Part shown: piece after piece, positions 17,669-26,537 of the stretch
How positions within the stretch are numbered: the first letter of the stretch is position 1
How the letters are laid out: every line of letters begins with the position of its first letter
Source: CBDUQI01 sp965369325
GTDB lineage: Bacteria > Pseudomonadota > Gammaproteobacteria > Steroidobacterales > JBCBZW01
DNA: 41,981 nt
Assembly (NCBI GenBank): GCA_965369325.1
Contig: CBDUQI010000024.1
Coordinates: 1-41,981 of the forward strand
Direction: 5' to 3'
Program-made: the position numbers and the translations under genes
The notes under the pieces: model-generated
What the model was told of the DNA's origin: nothing
Seen by the model: the letters and a program-made list of their open reading frames with translations, nothing else
Database searches by the model: none

Positions 17669-18855
17669 GCGCTGATGAGCACCGGTGAATCGCGGTGCCA
17701 GCTCAGGAATACTTCGTCGTCCCATTGCACGCCACGTTCGCGTGAGCGCTGGCGGTTTTGCGCGCTTACCTGAACGATGTTGCCGTTGCCGAGGCGCACC
17801 CGGTACACCGACAGATTGCCAAAGTAACCTAGGTCCAGCACGGTGCCGCTCAGGAGTACGTCGCCGGTGGCATCCGAGGGGTCGGTGGCAAGGAATATTT
17901 TCTCCGGGCGGATGGCAACGCATACCTCATCGCCGTTGCGGTACGCCTGCGGTGGCGTGCGCTGATCGGCCGCCGGTTCGGGCAGCTGGCAACTCAGGGT
18001 GGCCTCCAGCGCTGGGCAATCCACTTGCACCCGTGGTTCTAGCAGCGTATCTGTTGTCGTCACCCGGGCGTCGAACAGATTAATATTGCCGACAAAGTCC
18101 GCCACGAAGCGCGAGCGCGGGTATTCGTATACGTCCCGAGGGGTGCCGATTTGCGCCACTCGCCCCTCATCCATCACGGCGATACGGGTGGACAGGGTCA
18201 TCGCCTCGTCCTGGTCGTGGGTGACGACTACGAAGGTAATGCCCAGGCGGTCCTGAATGTCCATTAGCTCAAACTGGGTGTGTTCACGTAGCTTTTTATC
18301 CAGCGCGGCCAGCGGTTCGTCCAGCAGCAGCACCTTCGGCCCGCGGGCCAGTGCCCGTGCCAGTGCGACGCGCTGGCGCTGCCCGCCGGACAATTGCATC
18401 GGTTTGCGCTGGGCAAACTCAGCCATCTGTACCAGGTTCAGCATTTGCGTGACGCGCTTGGCAATTTGCGCTTTCCCCATACCATCTTTTTTTAGTCCGT
18501 AGGCAATGTTCTGGCTCACGCTCATGTGGGGGAACAGGGCGTAGGACTGGAACATCATGTTCACTGGCCGCTCATAGGGCGCCACCGAGGTCACATCCAC
18601 GCCATCAATCCAGATGCGCCCCGCATCAGGCACCTCGAACCCGGCGAGCATCCGCAGCAGAGTGGTTTTGCCGCAGCCCGAGCCGCCCAGAATACTGAAT
18701 AGCTCGCCTTGGTAAATCTGCAGATCCACCGCGTTGACCGCGGTGACTTTCCCGTAGTGTTTGCTCAGACCCTCGCAGCGAATGAAGGCTTCCTTGGCGG
18801 GATCCAGCCACGGCGAGTTGGCCTCAGGGGCTGTATCGGATGTCGGTGAAGTCAT
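17665..18855 (-). CDS. potG: Polyamine-type ABC transporter ATPase, PotG-like
   Basis: This 396-residue cytoplasmic ATPase has Walker A GGSGCGKT (57-64), Q-loop Gln103 in MMFQSYALFP, the signature LSGGQRQRVALARAL (155-169), Walker B VLLLDE (175-180) and the H-loop VVVTHDQDEAMTL. A C-terminal TOBE/OB regulatory domain contains CVAIRPEKIFL. The ATG at 18855-18853 overlaps the potF stop (ATGA), and the frame upstream of it belongs to potF DNA, so the longer open frame is not used as the start. It energises import by PotH and PotI. Confidence 0.93.
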   Translation of the reverse strand: MTSPTSDTAPEANSPWLDPAKEAFIRCEGLSKHYGKVTAVNAVDLQIYQGELFSILGGSGCGKTTLLRMLAGFEVPDAGRIWIDGVDVTSVAPYERPVNMMFQSYALFPHMSVSQNIAYGLKKDGMGKAQIAKRVTQMLNLVQMAEFAQRKPMQLSGGQRQRVALARALARGPKVLLLDEPLAALDKKLREHTQFELMDIQDRLGITFVVVTHDQDEAMTLSTRIAVMDEGRVAQIGTPRDVYEYPRSRFVADFVGNINLFDARVTTTDTLLEPRVQVDCPALEATLSCQLPEPAADQRTPPQAYRNGDEVCVAIRPEKIFLATDPSDATGDVLLSGTVLDLGYFGNLSVYRVRLGNGNIVQVSAQNRQRSRERGVQWDDEVFLSWHRDSPVLISA

Positions 18856-19919
18856 AAGCCCAACTTCACCCGGGTCCAAACGCGGGTGCGCGCGCGCTCC
18901 GCCTTCGGTGGCAGCGGGCGTGTGGGCGAGAGGCGCTTGATGATCTCCTCGGTGGGATACACCGCGGAGTCCTGGGCGATGGCTGGGTCCACCAGCGGTA
19001 GCGCGGTATCCACGCCGTTGGCGTAATGGGTTTGATTGGTAATGTCTGCCACCACTTGGGGGCGCATCAGGTAGGCGAGCAATTGGTAGGCGTTGTCCGG
19101 ATGCGGCGCATCGCGCGGAATCCACAAGGCGTCAAACCAGCTGCTGGAGCCCTCTTTGGGCACGGTATAGCGCAGGTCGATATCAATACCGGCTTGGGCT
19201 GCGCGCCACTGCGCGGTGGCGTAGTCGCCGGACCAACTTACCGCCAGACACACCTCCTGGCTGGGCAGGTCGAGCAGCATTTTGGTGGAGTCGAAATAAC
19301 GTACAAAGGGCCGTACTGCGCGCAACAGCTCACCCGCCTGGCGCAGGTGCTCGGGCACGATGGAATTGGAGTCGTGTCCCAGGTAGATCATGGCGACTGG
19401 CAACATGTCCGTCGGCGCGTCCAGAAAGCTCACGCCACAGTCGGCGAAGCGCGAGATCACCTGCGGATCGAACAACATATCGGCGCTGTGCACGGGCGCC
19501 TCCGGCATGCGTTCCATGATCAGATCATGGTTGTAGGTAAAGCCGGTGCTGCCCCACATATACGGCACGCCGTGCTGGTTGCCGGGATCGTAAGAGGCCA
19601 GCATCCGCATCACTTGCGGATTGAGGTCGTTCCAGTGCGGCAGACGACTTCGGTCGAGTGGGGCGAACAGCCCAATCGGGAGCAGGCGGGCGGTGTGTGA
19701 GGCGGCGTGCACGATCAGGTCGTAGCCGCTGGCACCGGTCATCATCTTGGCATCGACAATCTCACTGGAGTCGTAATTGTCGTAGTTCACCCGGATGCCG
19801 GTTTCTGCGGTGAAGTTGGCGAGGGTATCCTCCCCGATGTAATCCGACCAGTTGTACAGATTCACCACTTTCGCCTGATCAGCTATGGCTGCGGGCGGGG
19901 TGAGCAGCAGCGCCAGCAC
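18852..19919 (-). CDS. potF: Periplasmic polyamine-type binding protein, PotF-like
   Basis: The mature sequence is clearly PotF/PotD-like: VVNLYNWSDYIGEDTLANF near the start, then GVPYMWGSTGFTYN and a C-terminal family-1 solute-binding fold. It captures a polyamine or related amine in the periplasm. The first conventional start codon is the GTG at 19919-19917, which leaves only about 12 residues before the cleavage point AAIA-DQ and no positive charges. Upstream, the same frame is open for 37 codons back to the stop of the acyl-CoA dehydrogenase (20033-20031). It encodes a much better signal peptide (RSLAGIVLALLLTPP preceded by Arg/Lys) but contains no ATG, GTG or TTG. A non-standard start such as CTG at 19952-19950 or ATT at 19985-19983 is possible, so the 5' end given here is uncertain. 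Confidence 0.88.
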   Translation of the reverse strand: MLALLLTPPAAIADQAKVVNLYNWSDYIGEDTLANFTAETGIRVNYDNYDSSEIVDAKMMTGASGYDLIVHAASHTARLLPIGLFAPLDRSRLPHWNDLNPQVMRMLASYDPGNQHGVPYMWGSTGFTYNHDLIMERMPEAPVHSADMLFDPQVISRFADCGVSFLDAPTDMLPVAMIYLGHDSNSIVPEHLRQAGELLRAVRPFVRYFDSTKMLLDLPSQEVCLAVSWSGDYATAQWRAAQAGIDIDLRYTVPKEGSSSWFDALWIPRDAPHPDNAYQLLAYLMRPQVVADITNQTHYANGVDTALPLVDPAIAQDSAVYPTEEIIKRLSPTRPLPPKAERARTRVWTRVKLGL

Positions 19920-20030
19920 GATGCCCGCCAGCGAGCGCGTCGCTGGTCTCAGGCGCGCCGGCTTGCGTGGGCATGCAGTGCGAATAAAACCCGTTCTTGT
20001 ATTGATCGCTAACTCCCGTGGGCAGCGTAG

Positions 20031-21212
20031 TTACATATCGGACAGCCCGCGTTTGAGTAACTGCCCGGCAATGATCATGCGTTGCACCTCGCTGGTGCCT
20101 TCCCAGATGCGATCCACCCGCACCTCGCGATAGAAGCGCTCGGCCACGTTCTCACGCATATAGCCGCGCCCGCCAAAAATCTGCACCGCCCGATCAGCCA
20201 CTCGGTTCACCATCTCCGATGCGTACAGTTTGGCGACCGAGCAACGAGTGTGTAGCGTTTTTACATTCTCGCCATCGGCCTGCGCCTGGGCTGCCTCATA
20301 GGTCATCAGGCGCGCCGCCCACAGTTCGGTGACGCTGTCAGCGAGCATACTCGATATCGCCTGTTTCTGTGTCAACGGCTCGCCATCGACTATGCGGCTG
20401 CTCGCAAACTCGGTCGCCTCCTCGATCAGGCGCGCGGCGGCGCCGCAACTGCGGGCCGCGATCATCAACCGCTCGCGGCGGAACCAGGTGTGCGCAAACT
20501 TCATGCCGTCGCCTTCATCACCAATGCGATTGGCCGCGGGTACAAACACGCTATTGAAGCGATAGATGGGATGATGTGCCGCGAAGGTGTGCGAGAACTT
20601 CGGCGTGCGCACCAGTTCGATTCCGGGTGCGTCCTTGTCAACAAAGAACATGGCGTGCTCACCCGCGTTGTGGCCGTTGCTGAGCAAGCCCTGAAAGACG
20701 AAGAAATCGGCCAGGTTGGCGCTGGTGACGTACCATTTTTCGCCCGATAAATGATACCCATCACCCTGCGCGCCGTTCACTTGGGTGGCGCTGGCCTCGA
20801 TGCCGGCCACATCGGAGCCCGGGCCGGATTCGGTGATGGCGTAGCAGTCGTGCTTTTCGCCCGTCATCAGCGGCACGATGTACTGGCGAATCTGTTGCTC
20901 GTTGCAGGCCTCGAACATCCACGTCTGTGGCTCGGCAAAGCACCAGGCGAGCGCGTTCGTTACCCGTCCCAGTTGCTCCCAGATGGCGACTTGTTCAACG
21001 ATGCCGAGTGCCTTGCCACCGTAGCGGGTGGGCACGTCCATGCCTGAGAGGCCCAACGCGATCGCCCGCTTTTTGTGTTCGGCGGCGATCTCGGGCGGTA
21101 GTTCGCCCTCGTTCATCTCCGCCTCCACTTCCCAAGGAATCAACTCCTGCTCGGCGAAGCGGCGGGCAATGGCGGCCCAGGATTTTACGTCGTCGGAGAG
21201 TTTCAGTTGCAT
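20031..21212 (-). CDS. Acyl-CoA dehydrogenase family flavoenzyme
   Basis: This 393-residue protein has the three acyl-CoA dehydrogenase domains: a helical N-domain, a beta-domain with CYAITESGPGSDVAGIEA and GEKWYVTSANLADFF for FAD binding, and a helical C-domain ending DRIWEGTSEVQRMIIAGQLL. The Glu in WEGTSE corresponds to the catalytic base of medium-chain enzymes, so it should be active, oxidising an acyl-CoA to an enoyl-CoA with electrons passed to ETF. Its ATG shares one base with the stop of the TetR-type regulator (TAATG), so the two are co-transcribed. Its placement between a regulator and an amine transporter suggests a dedicated catabolic role and not general fatty-acid oxidation. 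Confidence 0.9.
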   Translation of the reverse strand: MQLKLSDDVKSWAAIARRFAEQELIPWEVEAEMNEGELPPEIAAEHKKRAIALGLSGMDVPTRYGGKALGIVEQVAIWEQLGRVTNALAWCFAEPQTWMFEACNEQQIRQYIVPLMTGEKHDCYAITESGPGSDVAGIEASATQVNGAQGDGYHLSGEKWYVTSANLADFFVFQGLLSNGHNAGEHAMFFVDKDAPGIELVRTPKFSHTFAAHHPIYRFNSVFVPAANRIGDEGDGMKFAHTWFRRERLMIAARSCGAAARLIEEATEFASSRIVDGEPLTQKQAISSMLADSVTELWAARLMTYEAAQAQADGENVKTLHTRCSVAKLYASEMVNRVADRAVQIFGGRGYMRENVAERFYREVRVDRIWEGTSEVQRMIIAGQLLKRGLSDM

Positions 21213-21883
21213 TACTGGCCTTTGTTGTTGTTTGGGGTGCTGTTGGGATGGGAGAAGTGTTTGGGAAACACGGCGGCCAGGTAGCTAAGCGCGATATGCC
21301 CGGCGTGTTCACGTTTGAGATCGTTCGGGCTGACCAGCATGTCCAGCCACAGACCTTCGCTGATCGCGGAGATCGTGGTGGCAACATGCCCGGCGTTGGC
21401 ACTACGGTACTGGCCCTCGGCAATAATTTGCTGGCAAAGATCCCGCAGGACGGTCTGATCGTCGTGATCGCGCTTGGCGCACAGTCGCCGATAGGTGGGG
21501 CGTGACCGGACCTCGCCCCAGAAGGCAAACCAGACGGCCAGTTTGCGCCGATCGGCAACACTCGGGGTGAAGTCCAGTTCCACCAGTGCCCGAAGTTGCT
21601 CAGCCGGTACCGGGCCGGCGGCCTCAAGCGCTTTGTCCCAGGCCTGGCGGTAGTCATCGGCCAGGAATCGCAGCGTCTCCACAAACAATTTGTCTTTGCT
21701 CTGAAAGTGCAGATTGATGATGCCCTGGCTCAGGCCGGCTTCGCTCGCGACGTCGGCCATAGTAGAGCCGGCGATACCGCGCTTGGCGATCGAGCGGAGG
21801 GTCGCCTGAATAAGTTGCAGGCGCCTGTCCGCTTTCGGCGCGGTGCGCGGCTTGTTGATCGCTTTCTTGGGGGCGGAAGACAT
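21212..21883 (-). CDS. TetR-family regulator, BetI-like
   Basis: Starting at the ATG at 21883-21881 the product has 223 residues; an in-frame ATG at 21928 would add a 15-residue tail. The N-terminal TetR helix-turn-helix is AKRGIAGSTMADVASEAGLS followed by QGIINLHFQSKDKLF. The ligand-binding half contains FWGEVRSRPTYRRLC and AISEGLWLDML, patterns seen in BetI, the choline-responsive repressor. A probable -10 box (TATGAT, minus strand, 21936-21931) would put the transcript start close to 21928, which favours the shorter protein. It most likely represses both divergent units from the palindrome at 21962-21979 until a catabolic amine or its derivative is bound. The inducer is unknown. Confidence 0.87.
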   Translation of the reverse strand: MSSAPKKAINKPRTAPKADRRLQLIQATLRSIAKRGIAGSTMADVASEAGLSQGIINLHFQSKDKLFVETLRFLADDYRQAWDKALEAAGPVPAEQLRALVELDFTPSVADRRKLAVWFAFWGEVRSRPTYRRLCAKRDHDDQTVLRDLCQQIIAEGQYRSANAGHVATTISAISEGLWLDMLVSPNDLKREHAGHIALSYLAAVFPKHFSHPNSTPNNNKGQ

Positions 21884-21930
21884 GGTTCGGTATTGGGGCG
21901 CTGCTGCTCGCGGGGCTGAGAATGCCATCT

Positions 21931-21960
21931 ATCATATACATCACCTTCGTCATCCGTCCA
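21931..21960 (-). promoter_or_regulatory. Candidate promoter of the regulator operon
   Basis: On the minus strand TGGACG (21960-21955) and TATGAT (21936-21931) are 18 bases apart. The -10 box differs from consensus at one position and the -35 box is weak. The palindromic operator lies just upstream. Transcription would start near the first in-frame ATG of the regulator, making the second ATG (21883) the likelier start codon. Confidence 0.4.
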
Positions 21961-21961
21961 C

Positions 21962-21979
21962 TGAATGACTGTTCATTCA
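21962..21979. promoter_or_regulatory. Perfect palindrome, probable TetR-family operator
   Basis: TGAATGA (21962-21968) and TCATTCA (21973-21979) are perfect reverse complements separated by CTGT. The 18-base size and symmetry are typical for a TetR-type dimer site. It lies in the divergent region between the BetI-like regulator and the aminotransferase operon, so one site could control both directions. Confidence 0.75.
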
Positions 21980-22040
21980 AATTGGACACAGCAGGGGGCG
22001 CCGTGCGAAGCTCTCCCCGGCGCAGCAATGAGCAAGTCCA

Positions 22041-23366
22041 ATGTCCCGCAACTTAAGTAAAAGTAACGCACACTTCCGCAAGGCCAGGCAGCACTTGCCA
22101 TTGGGCGTCGCCTCCACCTTCCGGTACTGGGGTGATGAGGAGACGATTTACGTTAAGCGTGCGCGCGGCGGTCGGCTATGGGATCTTGATGGCAATGAGT
22201 ACGTCGACTATCGGCTGGGGTACGGCCCGTGCATTCTCGGCTATGCCGATCCAAGGGTGGATGCAGCCGCCATAGAAGGCCAGGCAATTGGCGGGGTGTT
22301 TGCGCTGGGCACCGAGCGCGAGTACTCGGTGGCCAAACGGATCGGGCAGATGGTGCCCAGTGCTGAACGCGTAAGGTTTTCCAATTCCGGCAGCGAGGCG
22401 GTGATGGCGGCGTTGCGCCTGGCGCGCGCGTGCAGCGGCCGCGATAGCTACATCCTGGTGGAGGGCGGCTATCACGGTGTGTTCGATGCCGCGCTGTGGC
22501 AGGTAGAGGTGGAGGATTGGGATGGCGGTGATGGTGAGCCGCCGCTGGAGCCCTACGGTGCAGGCGTGCCCAAGGTGATAAAACAGCTTGTGCATACAGT
22601 GCCGCTGAATGACGCCAATGCGCTGGAGCATGTATTGGCCCGGCATCACAACGATATAGGCGCGCTGCTGATCGAACCGATTATGGGCAACTGCTGTGGC
22701 CTGACCGCACAGGTCCCGTACATGCAGGCGGTGCGTGAGCTGTGTGATCGCTACGATGTGGTCTTGATTATCGATGAGGTGAAAACCGGCTTTCGTGTGG
22801 CGCGCGGTGGCGTACAGGAGCTGATGGGGATCAGTGCCGACCTGTGCACCTTTGCTAAGGCGATGGGCAACGGTTATCCGATTGCAGCATTGGCAGGCCG
22901 CGAGCGCTTTATGCGAAGAATTGAGGACGACGTGGTGCACGGCGGCACCTTTACGGCGCATTCCATCTCGTTGGCGGCGGCGGAGAAAACGCTAGAGATT
23001 CTGGATGAGACGGATGCGCTGGCACAGATAGAAAACTATGGTCAGCGCTTGCGCAAAGGCCTGGGTGAGATTCTGGACGCGCACGGGGTGGCGCATTGCT
23101 TTACCGGCCACCCGGCACTGAGCGGATTGTTTTTCAGCGATCGTGCGCCGGATAACTACCGCGACTGGAAGCAGACAGACTACACTTTCTACGACACTAT
23201 GGCGCCGGCGCTGCACGATCAGGGTGTGTTGGTTGAGCCTGATTCGCGCGAGCCGTGGTTTTTGTGCGAGGCGCACGATGAGGCCTGTTTGCGCCACACG
23301 CTTGAGGGGTTTGCGGTGGCGGTCGAGGCCACCCGGCGGAAGCTGGCGAAGGAGAGAGGATCTTGA
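22041..23366 (+). CDS. Class-III PLP-dependent aminotransferase
   Basis: This 441-residue protein resembles glutamate-1-semialdehyde aminomutase and the omega-amino-acid transaminases. Visible features are RFSNSGSEAVMAALRLARA (cofactor phosphate binding), the aromatic VEGGYHGVFD, the Asp of LIIDEVKTGFR that contacts the pyridine nitrogen, and Lys273 in TFAKAMGNGYP that carries PLP. It would move an amino group from an amine or omega-amino acid to a keto acid, or catalyse an aminomutase step. Co-location with a polyamine-type transporter and a PuuA-like enzyme argues for an amine-catabolic role and not heme synthesis. It is the first gene to the right of the palindromic operator. Its stop overlaps the next start as TTGA. 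Confidence 0.88.
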   Translation: MSRNLSKSNAHFRKARQHLPLGVASTFRYWGDEETIYVKRARGGRLWDLDGNEYVDYRLGYGPCILGYADPRVDAAAIEGQAIGGVFALGTEREYSVAKRIGQMVPSAERVRFSNSGSEAVMAALRLARACSGRDSYILVEGGYHGVFDAALWQVEVEDWDGGDGEPPLEPYGAGVPKVIKQLVHTVPLNDANALEHVLARHHNDIGALLIEPIMGNCCGLTAQVPYMQAVRELCDRYDVVLIIDEVKTGFRVARGGVQELMGISADLCTFAKAMGNGYPIAALAGRERFMRRIEDDVVHGGTFTAHSISLAAAEKTLEILDETDALAQIENYGQRLRKGLGEILDAHGVAHCFTGHPALSGLFFSDRAPDNYRDWKQTDYTFYDTMAPALHDQGVLVEPDSREPWFLCEAHDEACLRHTLEGFAVAVEATRRKLAKERGS

Positions 23367-24979
23367 ACAACTACGATGCCATTGTGATCGGTGCCGGTCA
23401 CAATGGGCTGACCAACGCGGCATTTTTGGCCAAGGCCGGGATGAAGGTGTTGATGCTGGAGCGCAATCCGCATATCGGCGGTGCCTCGGTCAGTCGCGAG
23501 TTGCATGACGGCTGGATCTACTCCAACTGCTCCTATGTATGCAGTCTGCTCAGGCAGGAGATCTTTCGCGAGTTGGACCTGGCCCGGCATGGCCTGCAGG
23601 TAGTGCCCTACGAGGGGAGCGCCATGTTCCTGCGCAATGGAGATATCCTTGGCGGGTATCTGGATCACGAAGTCGCTCGGCGTGAGATTGCCCGGCACAG
23701 CCCGGCCGATGCGGATGCTTACGTGCGCTTCTCGCGCGATGTGGCGCGCCAGTGCCGCTACATCCGTCCGCTGCTGCTGCGCACGGCGCCCGACCCCACC
23801 TCGTTTAGACCGCGCGATCTGGGCGAGCTGTTGTTTTTGCTCAAGCGTTTGTATGAGCTGGGTGAGGAGGCGATGTACGACACCATCCGCTTCTACACCA
23901 TGAGTATTTCGGACTTTTTGGATGAGTACTTTGAATCCGATGTAATCAAGGCCAACCTGGCAGGTAGCGGCATTATCGGCTCTGCACTGGGTGTGCAATC
24001 ACCCGGCACTGCATACGTGCTGCTGCATCACTACATGGGTGAAGTAGACGGCAACGTCGGTGCGTGGGGGTTTGCCCGGGGCGGCATGGGCGCAGTCGCG
24101 CAGGCGATGGCCGGCGCGTTGGAGTCTTACGGAGGCGAGATTAAGACAGACGCGGGGGTTAGCAATATCATCGTGAAAGATGGCCGCATCCGCGGCGTGG
24201 CACTGGAAAACGGCGATGAGTATCGCGCCAACATCGTAGTATCGAACCTGGATCCCAAGCAAACGTTCCTGAAGCTGATGGACCGTAGCGATCTACCTGA
24301 CGATGTGGTGAAAAAAGCGAGTAACTTCCACACGCGCGGCTCCTCCGGGAAGCTGAATATTGCGCTGGATGGGATGCCCACGTTTAACGGTATGGACAAG
24401 GACAATCCGCTGCTCAGCGGCGATATGCACTTTATTGATTCCATGCGCGATCTGGAACTGGCCTACGATGACTGGAAGAACGGCCGCTGGTCGAAGCGCC
24501 CTTATCTGGACATGCTGATCCCTACCGTCACCGATCCCACCATGGCGCCGCCCGGCAAGCACTTTATGTCGGTGTTCGTACAGTATGTGCCGCCGCGGCT
24601 GGCTACCGGCGAGTGGACCGATCAGGACGTCGAGGATTTTGGCAACACCGTGGTGGATCTAATCAGCGAGTACAGTCCCGACTTTAAGGACCTGATCGTG
24701 CACAAGGAGGTACGCACGCCTCGGGAGATCGAGAACGAGGTGGGTATTACTGAAGGGAATATTTTCCACGGCGAGCTGACCCTGGATCAGTTGCTGTTCA
24801 ACCGGCCATTCCCAGGCTACGCTCAGTACCGCGGGCCGGTCAGCGGCATGTATATGTGCGGTTCATCCAATCACCCGGGCGGTGGTGTGATGGCGGCGCC
24901 AGGGGCCAACGCAGCACGTGAGATTCTGCGCGATCTTAACCGTCGTAACACGGTGCCGGAGGCTTACAGCGATGACTGA
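23363..24979 (+). CDS. FAD-dependent amine-oxidase/phytoene-desaturase-like oxidoreductase 1
   Basis: This 538-residue protein starts at TTG 23363, overlapping the aminotransferase stop, with GGAGAGAGG just upstream. The N-terminal Rossmann motif is AIVIGAGHNGLTNAAFLAKA with an acidic residue in LMLERNPHIGGA. Later family features are FARGGMGAVAQAMAGALESY and the C-terminal FAD-contact segment MYMCGSSNHPGGGVMAAPGA. These flavoproteins oxidise amines or desaturate C-C bonds. It is followed by a clearly related second copy, so the two may act in successive steps or as a heteromer. The amine-oxidising alternative fits the context best, but its exact reaction cannot be assigned. Confidence 0.88.
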   Translation: MNNYDAIVIGAGHNGLTNAAFLAKAGMKVLMLERNPHIGGASVSRELHDGWIYSNCSYVCSLLRQEIFRELDLARHGLQVVPYEGSAMFLRNGDILGGYLDHEVARREIARHSPADADAYVRFSRDVARQCRYIRPLLLRTAPDPTSFRPRDLGELLFLLKRLYELGEEAMYDTIRFYTMSISDFLDEYFESDVIKANLAGSGIIGSALGVQSPGTAYVLLHHYMGEVDGNVGAWGFARGGMGAVAQAMAGALESYGGEIKTDAGVSNIIVKDGRIRGVALENGDEYRANIVVSNLDPKQTFLKLMDRSDLPDDVVKKASNFHTRGSSGKLNIALDGMPTFNGMDKDNPLLSGDMHFIDSMRDLELAYDDWKNGRWSKRPYLDMLIPTVTDPTMAPPGKHFMSVFVQYVPPRLATGEWTDQDVEDFGNTVVDLISEYSPDFKDLIVHKEVRTPREIENEVGITEGNIFHGELTLDQLLFNRPFPGYAQYRGPVSGMYMCGSSNHPGGGVMAAPGANAAREILRDLNRRNTVPEAYSDD

Positions 24980-26537
24980 CAATAAACTGATTGTGGTCGG
25001 CGGCGGGCATAACGGCCTGACCTGCGCTGCGTATGCCGCCAAAGATGGCTTCGACGTGTTGGTGCTTGAGGCCGCTGAGCAAGTAGGCGGCGCCGCCCGC
25101 ACGGAAGAATTTTCGCCGGGCTTTCGTGTGTCCAGCGGCGCGCACGTGCTGGGCAATCTGGATCCGCAGGTGGCAAAGGACCTGGACCTGGCCAGCCACG
25201 GTCTGCGTATGGCAGCACAAGATATGCCGATGGTGGCATTAGCCGAAGACGGGCAAAGCCACATTGTGCTGGATGAGACGGGCGTGCGTACTGGCCCTGT
25301 CAGCCAGCGCGACCGCGAGGGGCTGGCCGAATTTCGCCGTCGCACTGAGCGCTATGCTGCTGTGTTGCAAAAGTTCTACGCACGTAAACCCATCCGGCTG
25401 GCGCCGGGGGACTGGACCGAATTGCGACACGCGGCCCGGTTCGCCCTGGATATCCGTCTGCTGGGCCGCGATGACATGCGCGATCTTCTGCGCATCGGTG
25501 GGATTAATATCTACGATGTGCTGAACGAGGACTTTGACAGCCCGCTGTTAAAGGCAGCGCTCAGCCTGGACGCGGTACTGGGTGTGCGCCTAGGTCCGCG
25601 CTCCAACAATACGGTGCTGAACTACCTACACCGTCTGACCGGTGGTAGTGGCCCCTGGGCAGGCGCGGTGGCAATGCCGGCAGGGGGCATGGGCAGTGTG
25701 ACCGGCGCACTTCGCAAAGCAGCGCAAGCGCACGGGGCCCGTGTGCGCACCGGGGCGCGAGTCAGCCGTATTGTGCATGAGAACGGGCGGGTCACCGGCG
25801 TGCAACTTGAGGATGGCGAGCAGTTGGGCGCGAGTATCGTCGTATCCAACGCTGATCCCAAAACCACGTTGTTCGATCTGGTGGGCGCCGGCAACTTTGA
25901 AGCTGGTTTCGCCCGCCGCGTGAAAAATATTCGCATGCAGGGCTATGCCGCAAAACTGCATCTGGCGCTCGATCAGTTGCCCGACTTTACCGGGCTGGAC
26001 GCCAGTCTGCTGGGCGGGCGGCTGATGCTGGCACCGGACATGCGGTACATCGAGCGCGCCTTCGATTGTGCTAAGTACAACGAGTGCTCGAGGGCACCGG
26101 TGATGGAAATTACTGTGCCCAGCGTTAAGGATTCCTCGCTGGTGCCAATGGGCAAGCACGTACTCTCAGCGGTAGTGCAGTACGCACCGTACTCACTGGA
26201 AGGCGGTTGGGAGCAGGGCGCTGAGGCCTTCAAAAAATTGTGCGTGCAGACCCTGGCCCACTATGCACCTGACCTGCCCCAGCACATCATCGACAGTGAG
26301 TTGTTGAGCCCGCAGGATATGGAGCGCCGCTTTGGTATGACCGGCGGGCACTGGCATCACGGGGAGTTCGCGTTCGATCAGTTTTTGATGTTACGCCCGG
26401 TGGCCGGAGGCGCGCGTTATGCGATGCCGATGGAAGGACTATTTTTGTGTGGTGCCGGTACCCATCCGGGCGGCGGTGTGATGGGCACGGCAGGGCGCAA
26501 CGCAGCGCGTGCGCTGACACAGGAGGGCGAGGTATGA
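24972..26537 (+). CDS. FAD-dependent amine-oxidase/phytoene-desaturase-like oxidoreductase 2
   Basis: This paralogue of the preceding gene has 521 residues from the ATG at 24972. It overlaps the first copy by 8 bases; the frame extends further upstream, but the FAD motif LIVVGGGHNGLTCAAYAAKD begins right after this ATG. It shares with copy 1 the GGMG block (MPAGGMGSVTGALRKAAQAH), IVVSNADPKTTLFDLV, and a terminal LFLCGAGTHPGGGVMGTAGR. Divergence is considerable outside these blocks, so the duplication is old. The close overlap with both neighbours implies coupled synthesis of two flavoprotein subunits or enzymes. Confidence 0.88.
   Translation: MTDNKLIVVGGGHNGLTCAAYAAKDGFDVLVLEAAEQVGGAARTEEFSPGFRVSSGAHVLGNLDPQVAKDLDLASHGLRMAAQDMPMVALAEDGQSHIVLDETGVRTGPVSQRDREGLAEFRRRTERYAAVLQKFYARKPIRLAPGDWTELRHAARFALDIRLLGRDDMRDLLRIGGINIYDVLNEDFDSPLLKAALSLDAVLGVRLGPRSNNTVLNYLHRLTGGSGPWAGAVAMPAGGMGSVTGALRKAAQAHGARVRTGARVSRIVHENGRVTGVQLEDGEQLGASIVVSNADPKTTLFDLVGAGNFEAGFARRVKNIRMQGYAAKLHLALDQLPDFTGLDASLLGGRLMLAPDMRYIERAFDCAKYNECSRAPVMEITVPSVKDSSLVPMGKHVLSAVVQYAPYSLEGGWEQGAEAFKKLCVQTLAHYAPDLPQHIIDSELLSPQDMERRFGMTGGHWHHGEFAFDQFLMLRPVAGGARYAMPMEGLFLCGAGTHPGGGVMGTAGRNAARALTQEGEV

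Noticed and set aside
22028..22060. 10-codon frame overlapping the aminotransferase start
   Set aside because: It could be read as a leader peptide, but there is no attenuator-like hairpin or ribosome site, so it is probably chance.
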